A DNA stretch of 64,000 nt from Rhizobium terricola (GTDB lineage: Bacteria > Pseudomonadota > Alphaproteobacteria > Rhizobiales > Rhizobiaceae): NCBI RefSeq assembly GCF_012927355.1, contig NZ_JABBGK010000001.1:248001-312000 (forward strand), given 5' to 3'. Under the pieces are notes generated by a model that ran no database searches, had not been told where the DNA came from, and was given only the letters and a program-made list of their open reading frames with translations. This document shows, in pieces, positions 35,993 through 44,292 of this stretch. The first letter of the stretch is position 1; the number at the start of each line of letters is the position of its first letter. Both the position numbers and the translations under genes were made by a program.

Positions 35993-37237
35993 TCATTCGC
36001 CCGCGGGTGGCTGGGCGTTCGCGCCCCTAGACAGAGACGGATCGATCGCAAGGACACGCTCGGCCAGCGACAATCCCTTGCCTGCACTCTTCTGAGACTT
36101 GGCCCGCAGCAGGTCCGGGATGGGGGATGTCTCTCCCTCGCGGGCTGCCGTCAGGACGACCATCTTCGCCGCGATGTCGGCAATCTCCTCGCGCAGTGCC
36201 TTGTCGTTGGTCGAGGCCTTGGCCTTCAGCAGGCGCTCGGTCAGGGCGATGTGGCGATTGCGCAGTTCGTCGGAAAGCGCTTCGACATTCTGGCGGCCTG
36301 GGGTGTTGTTCGTCACGGCTTCGGCGACCGGTTCCTCGTCCGCCACCTCGATCTCCTCGAAGGCCGGCACCGGCACGTTGGCGGCACGAAGAGCACGGAC
36401 GGCGGTGCGCACCTGGCCGTTTGCCGTCTTCAGGCTCTGCTTCAGGCGGGCGATTTCCTTCAAGCGGCGCTCGAGCATGGCTTCCTTGTCGACATTCTCC
36501 GCCATTTCCCGGCCAAGCCGGTCATCAAGCCTGAGAAGCTTGTGCTCTTCCTGGGACAGCCGGATTTCGGCGTCCTTGGCGCGCTTCGTCACGAGCTTGG
36601 CCTCGCGGCGCAGATCCTCGCGTTCGTCCCGCAGCGACTGGACGCGCATCTTGAGGTTCTCGATCTCGGTCTCTCGCGTCGTCCGCTCGATCTTGAGGTT
36701 GTCGATGTCGGCCATCATGCGGTCGACGCGGCGGGCGAGGTTCGCGAGCTCGACATCCTTGGCCGCCGAGGTTTCCTCGGTGCGGCGCAGCGCCTCGCGC
36801 AGGTTGTCGGCCTCGAATTCGGCGCGGCGCACCTTGGAGCGGAAATCGGCCGCCTCGACGCTCATGTCATTGATCTGGACATGCAGTTCCTGCGCGTCCG
36901 CCAGGAGGCGACTGGCCTCCTTGCCGAGCGTCTCGTTTGCGAGCTTCAGGCTCGAGGCCTTTTCCCGTTCGCGGATCAGTTCCTGGGTGGTGCGGGCGTT
37001 CTCGGCGGCATAGACGGCCCGGACCATGTCCTTCTGGGCACGGATCTCCTGGGGGCTCAGCGGCATCGTCGCCTTCAGGCGGTTCTCCGTGTAAAGAACG
37101 ATCCGGTGATGAATCGACGGTGCTATCAGCATGGCGAGCAGGGCTGCCGCCAGGAAACCCAATCCAAAGAGCAGGGCGTATTCGATCACGGGTGTGCCAC
37201 ACTTGTGTTTATTCGGAGGTGCTTGATCATTAAACAT
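35993..37237 (-). CDS. Membrane-anchored coiled-coil protein
   Basis: A 414-residue protein with one N-terminal transmembrane helix (YALLFGLGFLAAALLAMLIA, residues about 20-40). About 230 residues of heptad-rich coiled coil follow (for example ALRRTEETSAAKDVELANLA), then a mixed C-terminal part. No enzymatic motif. Its topology resembles cell-envelope or division scaffolds, but the function is unknown. Codon use is like the neighbours. It is convergent with the SpoU methyltransferase gene. Confidence 0.75.
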   Translation of the reverse strand: MFNDQAPPNKHKCGTPVIEYALLFGLGFLAAALLAMLIAPSIHHRIVLYTENRLKATMPLSPQEIRAQKDMVRAVYAAENARTTQELIREREKASSLKLANETLGKEASRLLADAQELHVQINDMSVEAADFRSKVRRAEFEADNLREALRRTEETSAAKDVELANLARRVDRMMADIDNLKIERTTRETEIENLKMRVQSLRDEREDLRREAKLVTKRAKDAEIRLSQEEHKLLRLDDRLGREMAENVDKEAMLERRLKEIARLKQSLKTANGQVRTAVRALRAANVPVPAFEEIEVADEEPVAEAVTNNTPGRQNVEALSDELRNRHIALTERLLKAKASTNDKALREEIADIAAKMVVLTAAREGETSPIPDLLRAKSQKSAGKGLSLAERVLAIDPSLSRGANAQPPAGE

Positions 37238-37341
37238 GCGCCGCTCGTGGAGACAAGCGGCGCAGGCCTATGCGGACCGGTAAAGTATTGCGAGGCGACT
37301 AGACTGGATCGAGCTTGCGCGGACCCTGTGGCAATCCCGGC

Positions 37342-37932
37342 TCAGAAGGGGTTCCAGGTCGGCTGGCGGGTGAGCTTCAGGTAGCCGACATTGACGCCGA
37401 GACGGGCACCGATGCCGGTGCGGATCGGGACGAGCACCACGTTGCGGCTCTTCAGCACCGTCATGCCGACGCCGGCGACGACATAGGCGGAACCGCTGAC
37501 GCCGCCGTAGCGGGCGTAGAGGCTCTCGACGGCGGGCAGGTCGTAGACCAGCATCATCACGCGGGTGCCGTTGCCGCCGTAGTCGATGCCGAGCGAGGGA
37601 CCCTGCCAGAAGACGTCGTGCTGGCCGGCATTCTTGGTGTTGAGCTGGCCTTCGCCATAGGTCAGGCCGGCAACGAAGGCCCCGGAGCCCTCTTGGCCGA
37701 GGATATAGCCGTTGGGCAGGCCGTGCTGCTGGAAGGCCTCCTCGATGACCTTGGCGAGCGCGCCGCTGGTCTCGCCGAAGAAGCCGTGGCCGGCGTCGAT
37801 GATTTCCTGGGCGGTGTATTCGCCGGCGGCGATCGCCGGCCGGGCGGAGATGCCGACGCCTGCAGCGAGGAGAAGTGCGGCCGCAAGGCATGCACGGAAG
37901 GCGGCAAGGGCTTGGGTCGTCACGAAGCGCAT
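37342..37932 (-). CDS. Secreted DUF1134 (YSC84-like) protein
   Basis: About 196 residues with a signal peptide (cut near PAIAAGEYTA). The mature domain with GHGFFGETSGALAKVIEEAF, then GPSLGIDYGGNGTRVMMLVY and SAYVVAGVGMTVLKS, matches DUF1134 of the YSC84/lipid-binding superfamily. ATG 37932 is chosen because GGAGGAG lies 5 bases upstream. Envelope role is unknown. It is divergent from chpT. Confidence 0.85.
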   Translation of the reverse strand: MRFVTTQALAAFRACLAAALLLAAGVGISARPAIAAGEYTAQEIIDAGHGFFGETSGALAKVIEEAFQQHGLPNGYILGQEGSGAFVAGLTYGEGQLNTKNAGQHDVFWQGPSLGIDYGGNGTRVMMLVYDLPAVESLYARYGGVSGSAYVVAGVGMTVLKSRNVVLVPIRTGIGARLGVNVGYLKLTRQPTWNPF

Positions 37933-38004
37933 GGGGTCTCCTCCATCCAGAATTGATGCAAACGGCATCGCCAATGCGGGTAAAGCTATTTACCGATGAT
38001 CATC

Positions 38005-38019
38005 TTAATAATCGGTTTA
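38005..38019. promoter_or_regulatory. Weak CtrA-box-like sequence upstream of chpT
   Basis: TTAA-N7-TTTA at 38005-38019, one mismatch from the CtrA consensus TTAA-N7-TTAA. It sits between the divergent DUF1134 and chpT genes, about 100 bp before chpT. Chance occurrence is possible in this AT-rich gap. Confidence 0.3.
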
Positions 38020-38119
38020 CCAAATATGGTGTCATTATGGCCGTAGGAATCCGACCACACCGGGCGCCCGTATCCGCGCATCCGGCCCTTTCGTGGGGAT
38101 TGATCTTCAGGAGAGAGCG

Positions 38120-38767
38120 ATGCCGAAGAATGTAAACCTCACCCTTGCCGGTCCCGACCTCGCGGCGCTGCTGTGCAGCCGCGTCTGCCACGACGTCATC
38201 TCGCCGGTCGGCGCCATCAACAACGGCCTCGAACTGCTCGACGAAGGCGGTGCCGACGCCGATGCCATGGACCTCATCCGCACCAGCGCGCTCAACGCCT
38301 CGGTCCGTCTGAAATTCGCCCGCCTTGCCTTCGGCGCCTCGGGTTCCGTCGGCGCGTCGATCGATACCGGCGAGGCCGAGAAGGCCGCCAAGGACTTTGC
38401 CGCTGCCGAAAAGAAGACCGAAGTCAGCTGGAACGGCCCGCGGGCGATCATCGCCAAGAACCGGGTCAAGCTGCTCCTCAACCTCTTTCTCGTCGCCTAT
38501 GGTTCCATTCCGCGCGGCGGCCAGCTGGACGTCACGCTCGAGAACCCGGAATACGAGGCGAAGTTCACGATCACCACGAAGGGCCGCATGATGCGCGTGC
38601 CGTCAAAATTCGCCGAGATCTGCAATGGCCAGATCGAGGAGGCGATCGACGCTCACTCGATCCAGCCCTACTACACGGTGCTGCTCGCCGAGGAATGCGG
38701 CATGGAGCTGAAGTACGTGCAGACCGACGAGGAAATCGTCTTCACCGCCGAGATGGCAGCCGCCTGA
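38120..38767 (+). CDS. chpT: Histidine phosphotransferase ChpT
   Basis: A 215-residue protein. The phosphorylated-histidine motif SRVCHDVISPVGAINNGLEL (His24) and a degenerate ATPase-like C-terminal domain identify ChpT. It relays phosphate from the hybrid kinase CckA to the cell-cycle regulator CtrA and to CpdR. The ATG at 38120 follows GGAGAGAG. A receiver protein and ctrA itself lie directly downstream (ctrA on the other strand), as in other Rhizobiaceae. Confidence 0.93.
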   Translation: MPKNVNLTLAGPDLAALLCSRVCHDVISPVGAINNGLELLDEGGADADAMDLIRTSALNASVRLKFARLAFGASGSVGASIDTGEAEKAAKDFAAAEKKTEVSWNGPRAIIAKNRVKLLLNLFLVAYGSIPRGGQLDVTLENPEYEAKFTITTKGRMMRVPSKFAEICNGQIEEAIDAHSIQPYYTVLLAEECGMELKYVQTDEEIVFTAEMAAA

Positions 38768-38798
38768 GCGGTTCGTCTCGTCCCACCGAATACAGTAG

Positions 38799-38829
38799 CG
38801 GCACGCTTTGGGCGTGCCGTTTCATTTTG
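38799..38829 (+). terminator. Terminator after chpT
   Basis: An 8-bp stem CGGCACGC / GCGTGCCG with a 5-base loop, then TTTCATTTT. It separates chpT from the receiver-domain gene. Confidence 0.75.
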
Positions 38830-38843
38830 GGGCCGAGAGAAGT

Positions 38844-38866
38844 GATTCGCGGTAACGTTTCCTTAG
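38844..38866. promoter_or_regulatory. GANTC site and weak CtrA-like box before the receiver gene
   Basis: GATTC (38844-38848) is a CcrM methylation site. Four bases later comes GTAA-N7-TTAG (38852-38866), which on the minus strand reads CTAA-N7-TTAC, two mismatches from the CtrA consensus. Both lie about 75-95 bp before the receiver-domain gene. Suggestive only. Confidence 0.3.
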
Positions 38867-38939
38867 TTGAAGGCGCCTACATTCGGTTGCATGCGCGGTA
38901 ATCCCCATTACGGGGACGATGGTGGCATGGGAGTGTGTG

Positions 38940-39302
38940 ATGCAGCGTTTGATGATCGCAGATAGTTCCGACGTGGTGCGCAAGGTCGGCCGCAAGATCC
39001 TGTCGGAGCTCGGTTTCCTCGTGCTCGAAGCCGGGTCCGCCCGCGAGGCACTGATGCGCTGCGAGACCGATCTCCCGAACATCGTCATCGTCGATGCAGG
39101 TCTTGAAGGGGCCCTTGACCTGATCGCCAACATCCGCGCGCTGCCGGAAGGCAAGGGCGTGCGGATCTACTACTGCGTGATCGAGGCAGACCTCAAGACG
39201 ATGATGGCTGGCAAGCGTGCCGGCGCGAACGACTTCCTGCTGAAGCCCTTCGACCGCAAGATTTTGACCCAGATGTTCACGGACAAGGCGATCGCCGCCT
39301 GA
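38940..39302 (+). CDS. Single-domain response regulator
   Basis: About 120 residues consisting only of a receiver domain. The phosphoacceptor is Asp52 in IVIVDAGLEG, the acidic pocket has Asp8 (LMIADSS), and the conserved Lys is in FLLKPFDRKI. There is no output domain, so it acts by phosphate transfer or protein contact, as CpdR and DivK do. Its place between chpT and ctrA suggests input to the CckA-ChpT-CtrA relay. The ATG at 38940 is chosen because GGGAG lies 6 bases upstream; an ATG at 38919 is in frame. Confidence 0.85.
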   Translation: MQRLMIADSSDVVRKVGRKILSELGFLVLEAGSAREALMRCETDLPNIVIVDAGLEGALDLIANIRALPEGKGVRIYYCVIEADLKTMMAGKRAGANDFLLKPFDRKILTQMFTDKAIAA

Positions 39303-39331
39303 GATCCTTTTTGCGAATCACATGACCGCCG

Positions 39332-39360
39332 AACGCCCTGGCACGCCCGGGGCGTTTTTC
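39332..39360 (+). terminator. Terminator after the receiver gene
   Basis: A 7-bp stem AACGCCC / GGGCGTT with an 11-base loop, then TTTTTC. Confidence 0.75.
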
Positions 39361-39419
39361 GTTTGCCGAACCGGGAGGCGGGTGAGGTAACCAGCCCTGC
39401 CGCCCGAGGTAAAGACAAC

Positions 39420-39446
39420 AAAAAACCTGCCCGGTGAGGGGCAGGT
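39420..39446 (-). terminator. Terminator after ctrA
   Basis: On the minus strand ACCTGCCC / GGGCAGGT with a 6-base loop, followed by TTTTT and more Ts. It lies just past the ctrA stop codon. Confidence 0.85.
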
Positions 39447-39478
39447 CGAGTGCTTTGCGGGTCTTCGCCTGAAAGGGA

Positions 39479-40180
39479 TCAGGCGGTTTCCATGTATTCG
39501 GCGCCATCCGGCTCGCGCAGCACGTAGCCGCGGCCCCAGACAGTCTCGATGTAGTTCGCGCCGCCTGCGGCGTTTGCGAGCTTCTTGCGCAGCTTGCAGA
39601 TGAACACGTCGATGATCTTGAGTTCCGGCTCGTCCATGCCGCCGTAAAGGTGGTTCAGGAACATTTCCTTGGTGAGGGTCGTACCCTTGCGGAGCGAAAG
39701 CAGCTCCAGCATCTGGTATTCCTTGCCGGTGAGGTGAACACGCTGGCCGCCGACTTCAACGGTCTTGGCGTCGAGGTTCACGATCAGTTCGCCGGTGATG
39801 ATGATCGACTGGGCGTGGCCCTTGGAACGGCGGACGATGGCGTGGATGCGCGCAACCAGCTCGTCCTTGTGGAACGGCTTGGTCATGTAGTCGTCGGCGC
39901 CGAAGCCGAGGCCGCGAACCTTGTCTTCGATGCCTGCCATGCCCGAAAGAATGAGGATCGGCGTCTTGACCTTGGAAAGCCGCAGCGTGCGCAGCACTTC
40001 ATAGCCAGACATATCCGGCAGGTTCAGGTCGAGCAGAATGATGTCGTAGTCGTAGAGCTTTCCGAGATCCACGCCTTCTTCGCCGAGATCGGTCGTGTAG
40101 ACGTTGAAACTCTCCGATTTGAGCATCAGTTCGATGCTCTGCGCCGTGGCGCTATCGTCTTCAATGAGTAGAACCCGCAT
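39479..40180 (-). CDS. ctrA: Cell cycle master response regulator CtrA
   Basis: A 233-residue OmpR-type regulator. The receiver starts [20 protein letters not shown], has Asp51 in [12 protein letters not shown] and Lys in [13 protein letters not shown]. The DNA-binding domain includes [20 protein letters not shown] and [20 protein letters not shown]. CtrA controls replication, division, motility and DNA methylation genes. The last residues (YMETA) differ from the AA-ending ClpXP tag of Caulobacter in detail but still end in a small residue. It has its own terminator and a long upstream control region. Confidence 0.97.
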   Translation of the reverse strand: MRVLLIEDDSATAQSIELMLKSESFNVYTTDLGEEGVDLGKLYDYDIILLDLNLPDMSGYEVLRTLRLSKVKTPILILSGMAGIEDKVRGLGFGADDYMTKPFHKDELVARIHAIVRRSKGHAQSIIITGELIVNLDAKTVEVGGQRVHLTGKEYQMLELLSLRKGTTLTKEMFLNHLYGGMDEPELKIIDVFICKLRKKLANAAGGANYIETVWGRGYVLREPDGAEYMETA

Positions 40181-40624
40181 AATTATCCCCTTTACCGCCG
40201 CCGAAAGGTCGTACTTGGCCCCCTACGCGATACGGATCCAGTCGTTGCCTGATTTGAAGGCTGCCACCAAATGGTTAACAAATTCTGATTCCTTCTGGCA
40301 AGGTGTATCGAATTTATTAAACAAAGATACCAGTCTTCTGATTTCTCATGTGTTTCCGGCATCGCCACACTTGAATCAGAACGTGAAGATCTACCCGCAA
40401 CCGATTCATTTGACTCATCATTGTCATGGGCTTTTTCAGGCCCTGGCATTTACTGACCCTTAAATGATCTCCCCTATCATTAACGATGCCCGTAAACGAA
40501 AGGTTACCAACGGTAGTTTTTTGTTAACGCCGCCGTTTTTTTTCGAGAATGATTCGTCGAAAAACCGGCTTGGCTTTTTGTCGGTAAGTGTGGCGGGGGG
40601 TCTCGCATCACGGGAGTATTGCGT
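40181..40624. promoter_or_regulatory. Control region between divergent ctrA and fliJ-like genes
   Basis: 444 bp, AT-richer than the genes. It holds four GANTC sites for CcrM methylation (40287-40291, 40373-40377, 40403-40407, 40551-40555). It also holds a CtrA half-site ATGGTTAAC (40271-40279; TTAACCAT on the minus strand) about 90 bp before the ctrA start. Caulobacter ctrA is known to be controlled by CcrM methylation and by CtrA itself, so the arrangement fits, but the sites here are read by eye. Confidence 0.55.
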
Positions 40625-40975
40625 ATGAAGTCGCGTGAGAGCCTAGTGCGCCTGAAAGGATTTCAGGTCACAGAAAAGCGTCGGCAATTGCAACAGTTGC
40701 AATCGATGATGGCGGAGTTCGACAGGATGGCGAAGGAGCTGGAAAACCAGATCGCCATCGAGGAAAAGAAGTCCGGGATCAGCGATCCAAACCATTTCGC
40801 CTATCCAACCTTCGCGAAGGCGGCCCGGCAGCGGGCCGACAATCTCCAGGTGTCGATCCGTGAACTGAAGGTTCAGCAGGAAGCGGCCGAGCTCGCGCTC
40901 GAGGAGGCGGAGGCTGAACATGCCAAGGCGGCTGCGCTCGAAGAGCGTGACGGCCAGATGCGCATCCGGGCCTGA
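40625..40975 (+). CDS. fliJ: FliJ-like flagellar export protein
   Basis: 116 residues, nearly all helical and charged, forming an antiparallel coiled coil (EKRRQLQQLQSMMAEFDRMA and later LQVSIRELKVQQEAAELALE). The size and pattern match FliJ, which helps the flagellar type III export ATPase FliI. Coiled coils are low in information, so this is a family-level call supported by the known ctrA-fliJ neighbourhood of rhizobia. ATG 40625 has GGGAG 8 bases upstream. Divergent from ctrA. Confidence 0.65.
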   Translation: MKSRESLVRLKGFQVTEKRRQLQQLQSMMAEFDRMAKELENQIAIEEKKSGISDPNHFAYPTFAKAARQRADNLQVSIRELKVQQEAAELALEEAEAEHAKAAALEERDGQMRIRA

Positions 40976-41057
40976 CTGCGGATCGCAGATCCATGAACAG
41001 GCTGAAAGGCGGCGCGGTCTAGACCCGCGACCGCCTCAAGCCGGTTCAGGCAACAAG

Positions 41058-41086
41058 CGTCCGGCCGATCTATCGTCGGCCGGACG
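41058..41086. terminator. Hairpin between fliJ-like and acetyltransferase genes
   Basis: Perfect 11-bp stem CGTCCGGCCGA / TCGGCCGGACG with a 7-base loop between convergent genes. There is no clear U-tract. Confidence 0.65.
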
Positions 41087-41092
41087 AAAATC

Positions 41093-41377
41093 TCACTTGA
41101 TCACATCGCGCCAGTCGGCGTGACGGTCGACCTGAGCCCGGAAGAACGGGCACAGCGGAATGATCTTCCAGCCGCCCCGGCGGGCATCCTCCACGACGAA
41201 TTCAGCCAGCGCGACGCCGGCACCCTTGCCGCGCATGCTGTCCGGCACCTCGGTATGGTCGACGATGATCAGCGTCGGCGACGTGCGTGAGTAGGTGATG
41301 ACTGCCGGTTCCCCGATATCCGGGAAGCGCCCGACATAACGACCGCCGGACTTTCCTTCCTCATGCGTGATTTCCAT
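41093..41377 (-). CDS. Small GNAT-type N-acetyltransferase
   Basis: 94 residues, the length of the small Gcn5-related acetyltransferase group (YidJ/YjdJ-like). The acetyl-CoA loop is MRGKGAGVALAEFVVEDARR and the C-terminal CPFFRAQVDRHADWRDV is typical. ATG 41377 has GGGAG upstream. The acetyl acceptor is unknown. It is divergent from the PqiA-like gene. Confidence 0.8.
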   Translation of the reverse strand: MEITHEEGKSGGRYVGRFPDIGEPAVITYSRTSPTLIIVDHTEVPDSMRGKGAGVALAEFVVEDARRGGWKIIPLCPFFRAQVDRHADWRDVIK

Positions 41378-41493
41378 ATCCTGTGTCTCCCGTCGCTGAT
41401 CGTCCTGGCGGCTTAACATTGCCGCGAATCCCGGGCAATGATGCCGCCGGGCGTGCTCCACGCATATAGGTTGCCGTCGACGGGGGTAAAGGC

Positions 41494-41949
41494 ATGATCT
41501 GGGTGAAGGCCGCGCTGCTGGTGACGGCGCCGTTGTTACTGGCACTCGGCATCGTGCTGCCGCTGGTCCGGTTTGAAACACTCTATGTGTTCAGCGACAA
41601 TCCGTCTCTCCTTGAAATTGTTGTCTCGCTTTGGGACGAGGGCAATCCGGCGCTCGGCGTGCTGGTGGCGCTGCTGTCGATCGTGTTTCCGGTCGTGAAG
41701 ATGACCGGCATCGCCGCAGAGGCAATCGGGGCGGGGCAGGGGAGCTCGTCGCAGGTTTTGCTGGACCGGCTGGTTCCGCTTCTGTCCCGATGGTCGATGA
41801 TGGATGTGCTGCTGGTGGCGCTGGTCATCTTCGCCGCCAAGACCAGCGGGCTCGCACAGGCATTTACCCAGCCGGGGCTCTGGTTCTATGCCGGATCGTC
41901 GATCCTGGCCGGCGTGCTGCACGGTTTGCCCAAGCGCAGGGTCGCCTGA
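41494..41949 (+). CDS. Paraquat-inducible protein A-like membrane protein
   Basis: 151 residues with four hydrophobic helices: near the N-terminus AALLVTAPLLLALGIVLPLV, then LVALLSIVFPVVKMTGIAA, RWSMMDVLLVALVIFAAKTS and FYAGSSILAGVLHG. The VVKM ... RWSMMDVL order marks the PqiA domain. PqiA works with MCE-type lipid transport proteins, but no mce or pqiB genes adjoin it. It carries a single PqiA domain where E. coli PqiA has two. Confidence 0.82.
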   Translation: MIWVKAALLVTAPLLLALGIVLPLVRFETLYVFSDNPSLLEIVVSLWDEGNPALGVLVALLSIVFPVVKMTGIAAEAIGAGQGSSSQVLLDRLVPLLSRWSMMDVLLVALVIFAAKTSGLAQAFTQPGLWFYAGSSILAGVLHGLPKRRVA

Positions 41950-41954
41950 AACGA

Positions 41955-41988
41955 AACCGTGCGCGCAAGGTGATTTGCGCGCACGGTT
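41955..41988. terminator. Bidirectional hairpin between pqiA-like and sciP genes
   Basis: Perfect 14-bp stem AACCGTGCGCGCAA / TTGCGCGCACGGTT with a 6-base loop between convergent genes. The minus side continues TTTCGTTTC. Confidence 0.75.
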
Positions 41989-42030
41989 CTGAAAAGACGT
42001 GGTTTTTGCCGCTTTCGGCGGCCGGGATCG

Positions 42031-42306
42031 TTAGTGGCGATACTGCTGGATGCGTGTGGTGCGCAGGCCCGGCAGGCCGTGGTCATTGATCGAGGACTGC
42101 CAGGAGAGAAACTCCTCGACGGTCAGTGTATAGCGTTCGCACGCTTCTTCCAGGCTCAACAGGCCACCGCGTACCGCAGCGACAACCTCGGCTTTCCGGC
42201 GGATCACCCAGCGGCGCGTATTGGCCGGCGGTAGATCGGCGATGGTCAGCGGGCTGCCATCGGGACCGATGACATATTTCACTCGGGGGCGGATCATTTC
42301 GGTCAT
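42031..42306 (-). CDS. sciP: CtrA inhibitor SciP (DUF1153)
   Basis: 91 residues of the DUF1153 family: MIRPRVKYVIGPDGSPLTIA, then PANTRRWVIRRKAEVVAAVR and GLLSLEEACERYTLTVEEFL. In Caulobacter SciP binds CtrA or its promoters and blocks CtrA-dependent transcription after replication begins. The helix-turn-helix part is fully conserved here. A CtrA-like box lies about 54 bases upstream, which fits feedback of CtrA on its own inhibitor. Confidence 0.92.
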   Translation of the reverse strand: MTEMIRPRVKYVIGPDGSPLTIADLPPANTRRWVIRRKAEVVAAVRGGLLSLEEACERYTLTVEEFLSWQSSINDHGLPGLRTTRIQQYRH

Positions 42307-42713
42307 TGGACTCTCTATACATACTCAAGACCACACGCAGGCATCCTAGCCGCGCACCTTTAAAATTTGGCTAAGCGTGTTGTAAGCATTTGATAATAAT
42401 TCTCGCGACCGGAAATCCCGTGGATAAGGGGTGATTTGCGGGCGCGATTCGAGCCTTCCGTTGCGTAAACTTGCGGCATCTGCATAGGAGTTATGCTGAA
42501 TTAGAAATTTTTTGCGGGGGAAAACAGTGTATGAGCTGCTGTCAATGACGGTGCATTGATGTTTTCCCGGCGCCGACAGGTCGATCCGTAAAAAAATTCG
42601 TATCCGACCTAATACCGATAGACCGGCGCCAGTTCCGTTCTTTACGGTCGATGACAGATTTGTTCGATTCATACCAATGAGATGCGGTCTAGTTTCGACC
42701 GAAAAGGAGCGCG
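42307..42713. promoter_or_regulatory. Divergent control region of sciP and the LuxR gene, with CtrA-like box
   Basis: 407 bp without a gene. A candidate CtrA box TTAA-N7-CTAA lies at 42360-42374, about 54 bases from the sciP start. The rest is AT-rich, including an A/T-rich block near 42505-42520 and A-run near 42590. I see no LuxR-type dyad in it. Confidence 0.45.
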
Positions 42714-43460
42714 ATGTTCAGGGTCACCGAGTCAATTTGCCGCGAGGGCGATGGCGAAGGCAGCGGCGTGGCGACGGTTCCCGTCGACGATGCCGGACTT
42801 TGCGCACTCGGCCGGCAATTCGCTCAGATCGGACGGCGCAACGGCTTCGACTATTTCCTGGTCAGCACCTTTCCCAAGGCCGACAAGCCGGAATTCGCGG
42901 CGAATTCAGTATTCTGCAATTGGCCGAGCGCGTTGCGGGACCGCTATGATGCGAGCGAGAGCTTCGCGGCCAGCCGTCTCGTGACACGCTTGAAGCAGAA
43001 GATCCTGCCCTTCCTGACGAAGGACTGTGTTTTCGCATCGGGTCAGGAGCGCGCGGCCGACATGGAGCTCGCCGCCGACTTCCAGGAGTGCGGCCTGGTC
43101 AACAATCTCGCCTTTGCGCTCCATGATGCCGAGCTTGCCCACTATCTGATCGTCTTCTCGGGGGAGCGCGGGGCGCTCGACCGCCAGGAGACGGCCAGTC
43201 TCTATTTCGACTGCCTGGAGGCGCTGGACATCTGCTCCGGCCGGATCGGACACAAGGACGGTCCGCGCGAGAAGCTCTCCGCCCGCGAGCTCGAATGTCT
43301 GCGTTGGTCGGCCGCTGGCAAGAGCAGCGACGAGATCGCCATCATCCTGTCGATCTCCAGCCATACGGTCGTCAGCTACCTCAAGAGCGCGATGCGCAAG
43401 CTCGATTCGGTCAACCGCATGCAGGCCGTCGCACGGGCCTGTCGTTTCCGCCTGCTCTAA
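42714..43460 (+). CDS. LuxR family transcriptional regulator
   Basis: 248 residues. An N-terminal sensory part of about 170 residues resembles the autoinducer-binding domain in length. The C-terminal helix-turn-helix is clear (LSARELECLRWSAAGKSSDE, then ISSHTVVSYLKSAMRKL). It is a rhizobial ExpR/solo-LuxR-type protein with no luxI gene nearby, so its ligand, if any, may come from elsewhere. It converges on the sugar transferase gene and is divergent from sciP. Confidence 0.85.
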   Translation: MFRVTESICREGDGEGSGVATVPVDDAGLCALGRQFAQIGRRNGFDYFLVSTFPKADKPEFAANSVFCNWPSALRDRYDASESFAASRLVTRLKQKILPFLTKDCVFASGQERAADMELAADFQECGLVNNLAFALHDAELAHYLIVFSGERGALDRQETASLYFDCLEALDICSGRIGHKDGPREKLSARELECLRWSAAGKSSDEIAIILSISSHTVVSYLKSAMRKLDSVNRMQAVARACRFRLL

Positions 43461-43485
43461 ACGCAGGTCTGCTGGCTGGGGACCC

Positions 43486-44250
43486 TTAAAATCCGCTTCC
43501 CCCGCGGATTTCGGCAAGCAACGTGCCGACAAGGATGCGCAGGTCGAGCCAGATCGAGAAGTTCTCCACATAGTGCAGATCGCAGGCGATGCGTGCCCGT
43601 GCCTTGGCGCGCCGGCCGGTCGGTCCTCGCAGGCCGCGCATCTGCGCGAGCCCGGTGATGCCCGGCCGCATGACGTGGCGGCGGTGATATTCCGGCACCA
43701 GCACTTCATAGGGCAGGCCGCCTGCGAGCATGCCGATCGCGTGACAGCGCGGACCAACCAGCGACATGTCGCCTCTGAGCACATTGAAAAGCTGCGGAAG
43801 CTCGTCGATGTTCGTGCGCCTGAGGATCGCGCCCAGCCGCGTCACGCGGGGGTCCTGCTCCGTCGTTTGCCGGATGCCGCTCTTGTCGCAGAGGTCGCTC
43901 CGCATCGAGCGGAACTTGAAAATGCGGATACGCCGACAGCCTTCACCCCAGCGATCCTGCGTGAAGAGGGCGGGGCCTGGGCTGTCGAGCCGGACGAGCA
44001 CCGCGACGAACAGCAGGAAAGGCATGAGGAACACAAGCGCGGTCGCGGAAACGACGATGTCCATCAGCCGCTTGAGGACATGGTGAAGAGGCGGGTGCGG
44101 ATGGCGATCCGCCATCTCGCGTGCGTAGTCGGTCAGAAGGACCGGCAGGGCGCTTACCGAGAAGGACGGGGCGACGGAATCGTGATGGGAGTGCGGGATA
44201 CTCAAAATAACAACCCACGAATACAGGTTACTCTTACTTACTCGCCGCAC
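43486..44250 (-). CDS. Undecaprenyl-phosphate sugar phosphotransferase (ExoY/WbaP C-terminal type)
   Basis: Up to 254 residues. After a short N-terminus comes one membrane segment (KRLMDIVVSATALVFLMPFL) and the catalytic bacterial sugar-transferase domain: FKFRSMRSD, RRTNIDELPQLFNVLRGDMS, VGPRCHAIGM and PGITGLAQMRGLRG. It transfers the first sugar-1-phosphate to the lipid carrier for a polysaccharide. The start is uncertain: GTG 44250 or an ATG near residue 46. A strong CtrA-like box lies 40-60 bases upstream. Confidence 0.85.
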   Translation of the reverse strand: MRRVSKSNLYSWVVILSIPHSHHDSVAPSFSVSALPVLLTDYAREMADRHPHPPLHHVLKRLMDIVVSATALVFLMPFLLFVAVLVRLDSPGPALFTQDRWGEGCRRIRIFKFRSMRSDLCDKSGIRQTTEQDPRVTRLGAILRRTNIDELPQLFNVLRGDMSLVGPRCHAIGMLAGGLPYEVLVPEYHRRHVMRPGITGLAQMRGLRGPTGRRAKARARIACDLHYVENFSIWLDLRILVGTLLAEIRGGSGF

Positions 44251-44292
44251 ACCATCAGTAATTCAGCTTTTGTCCGAAGTCATTAGCAATTG

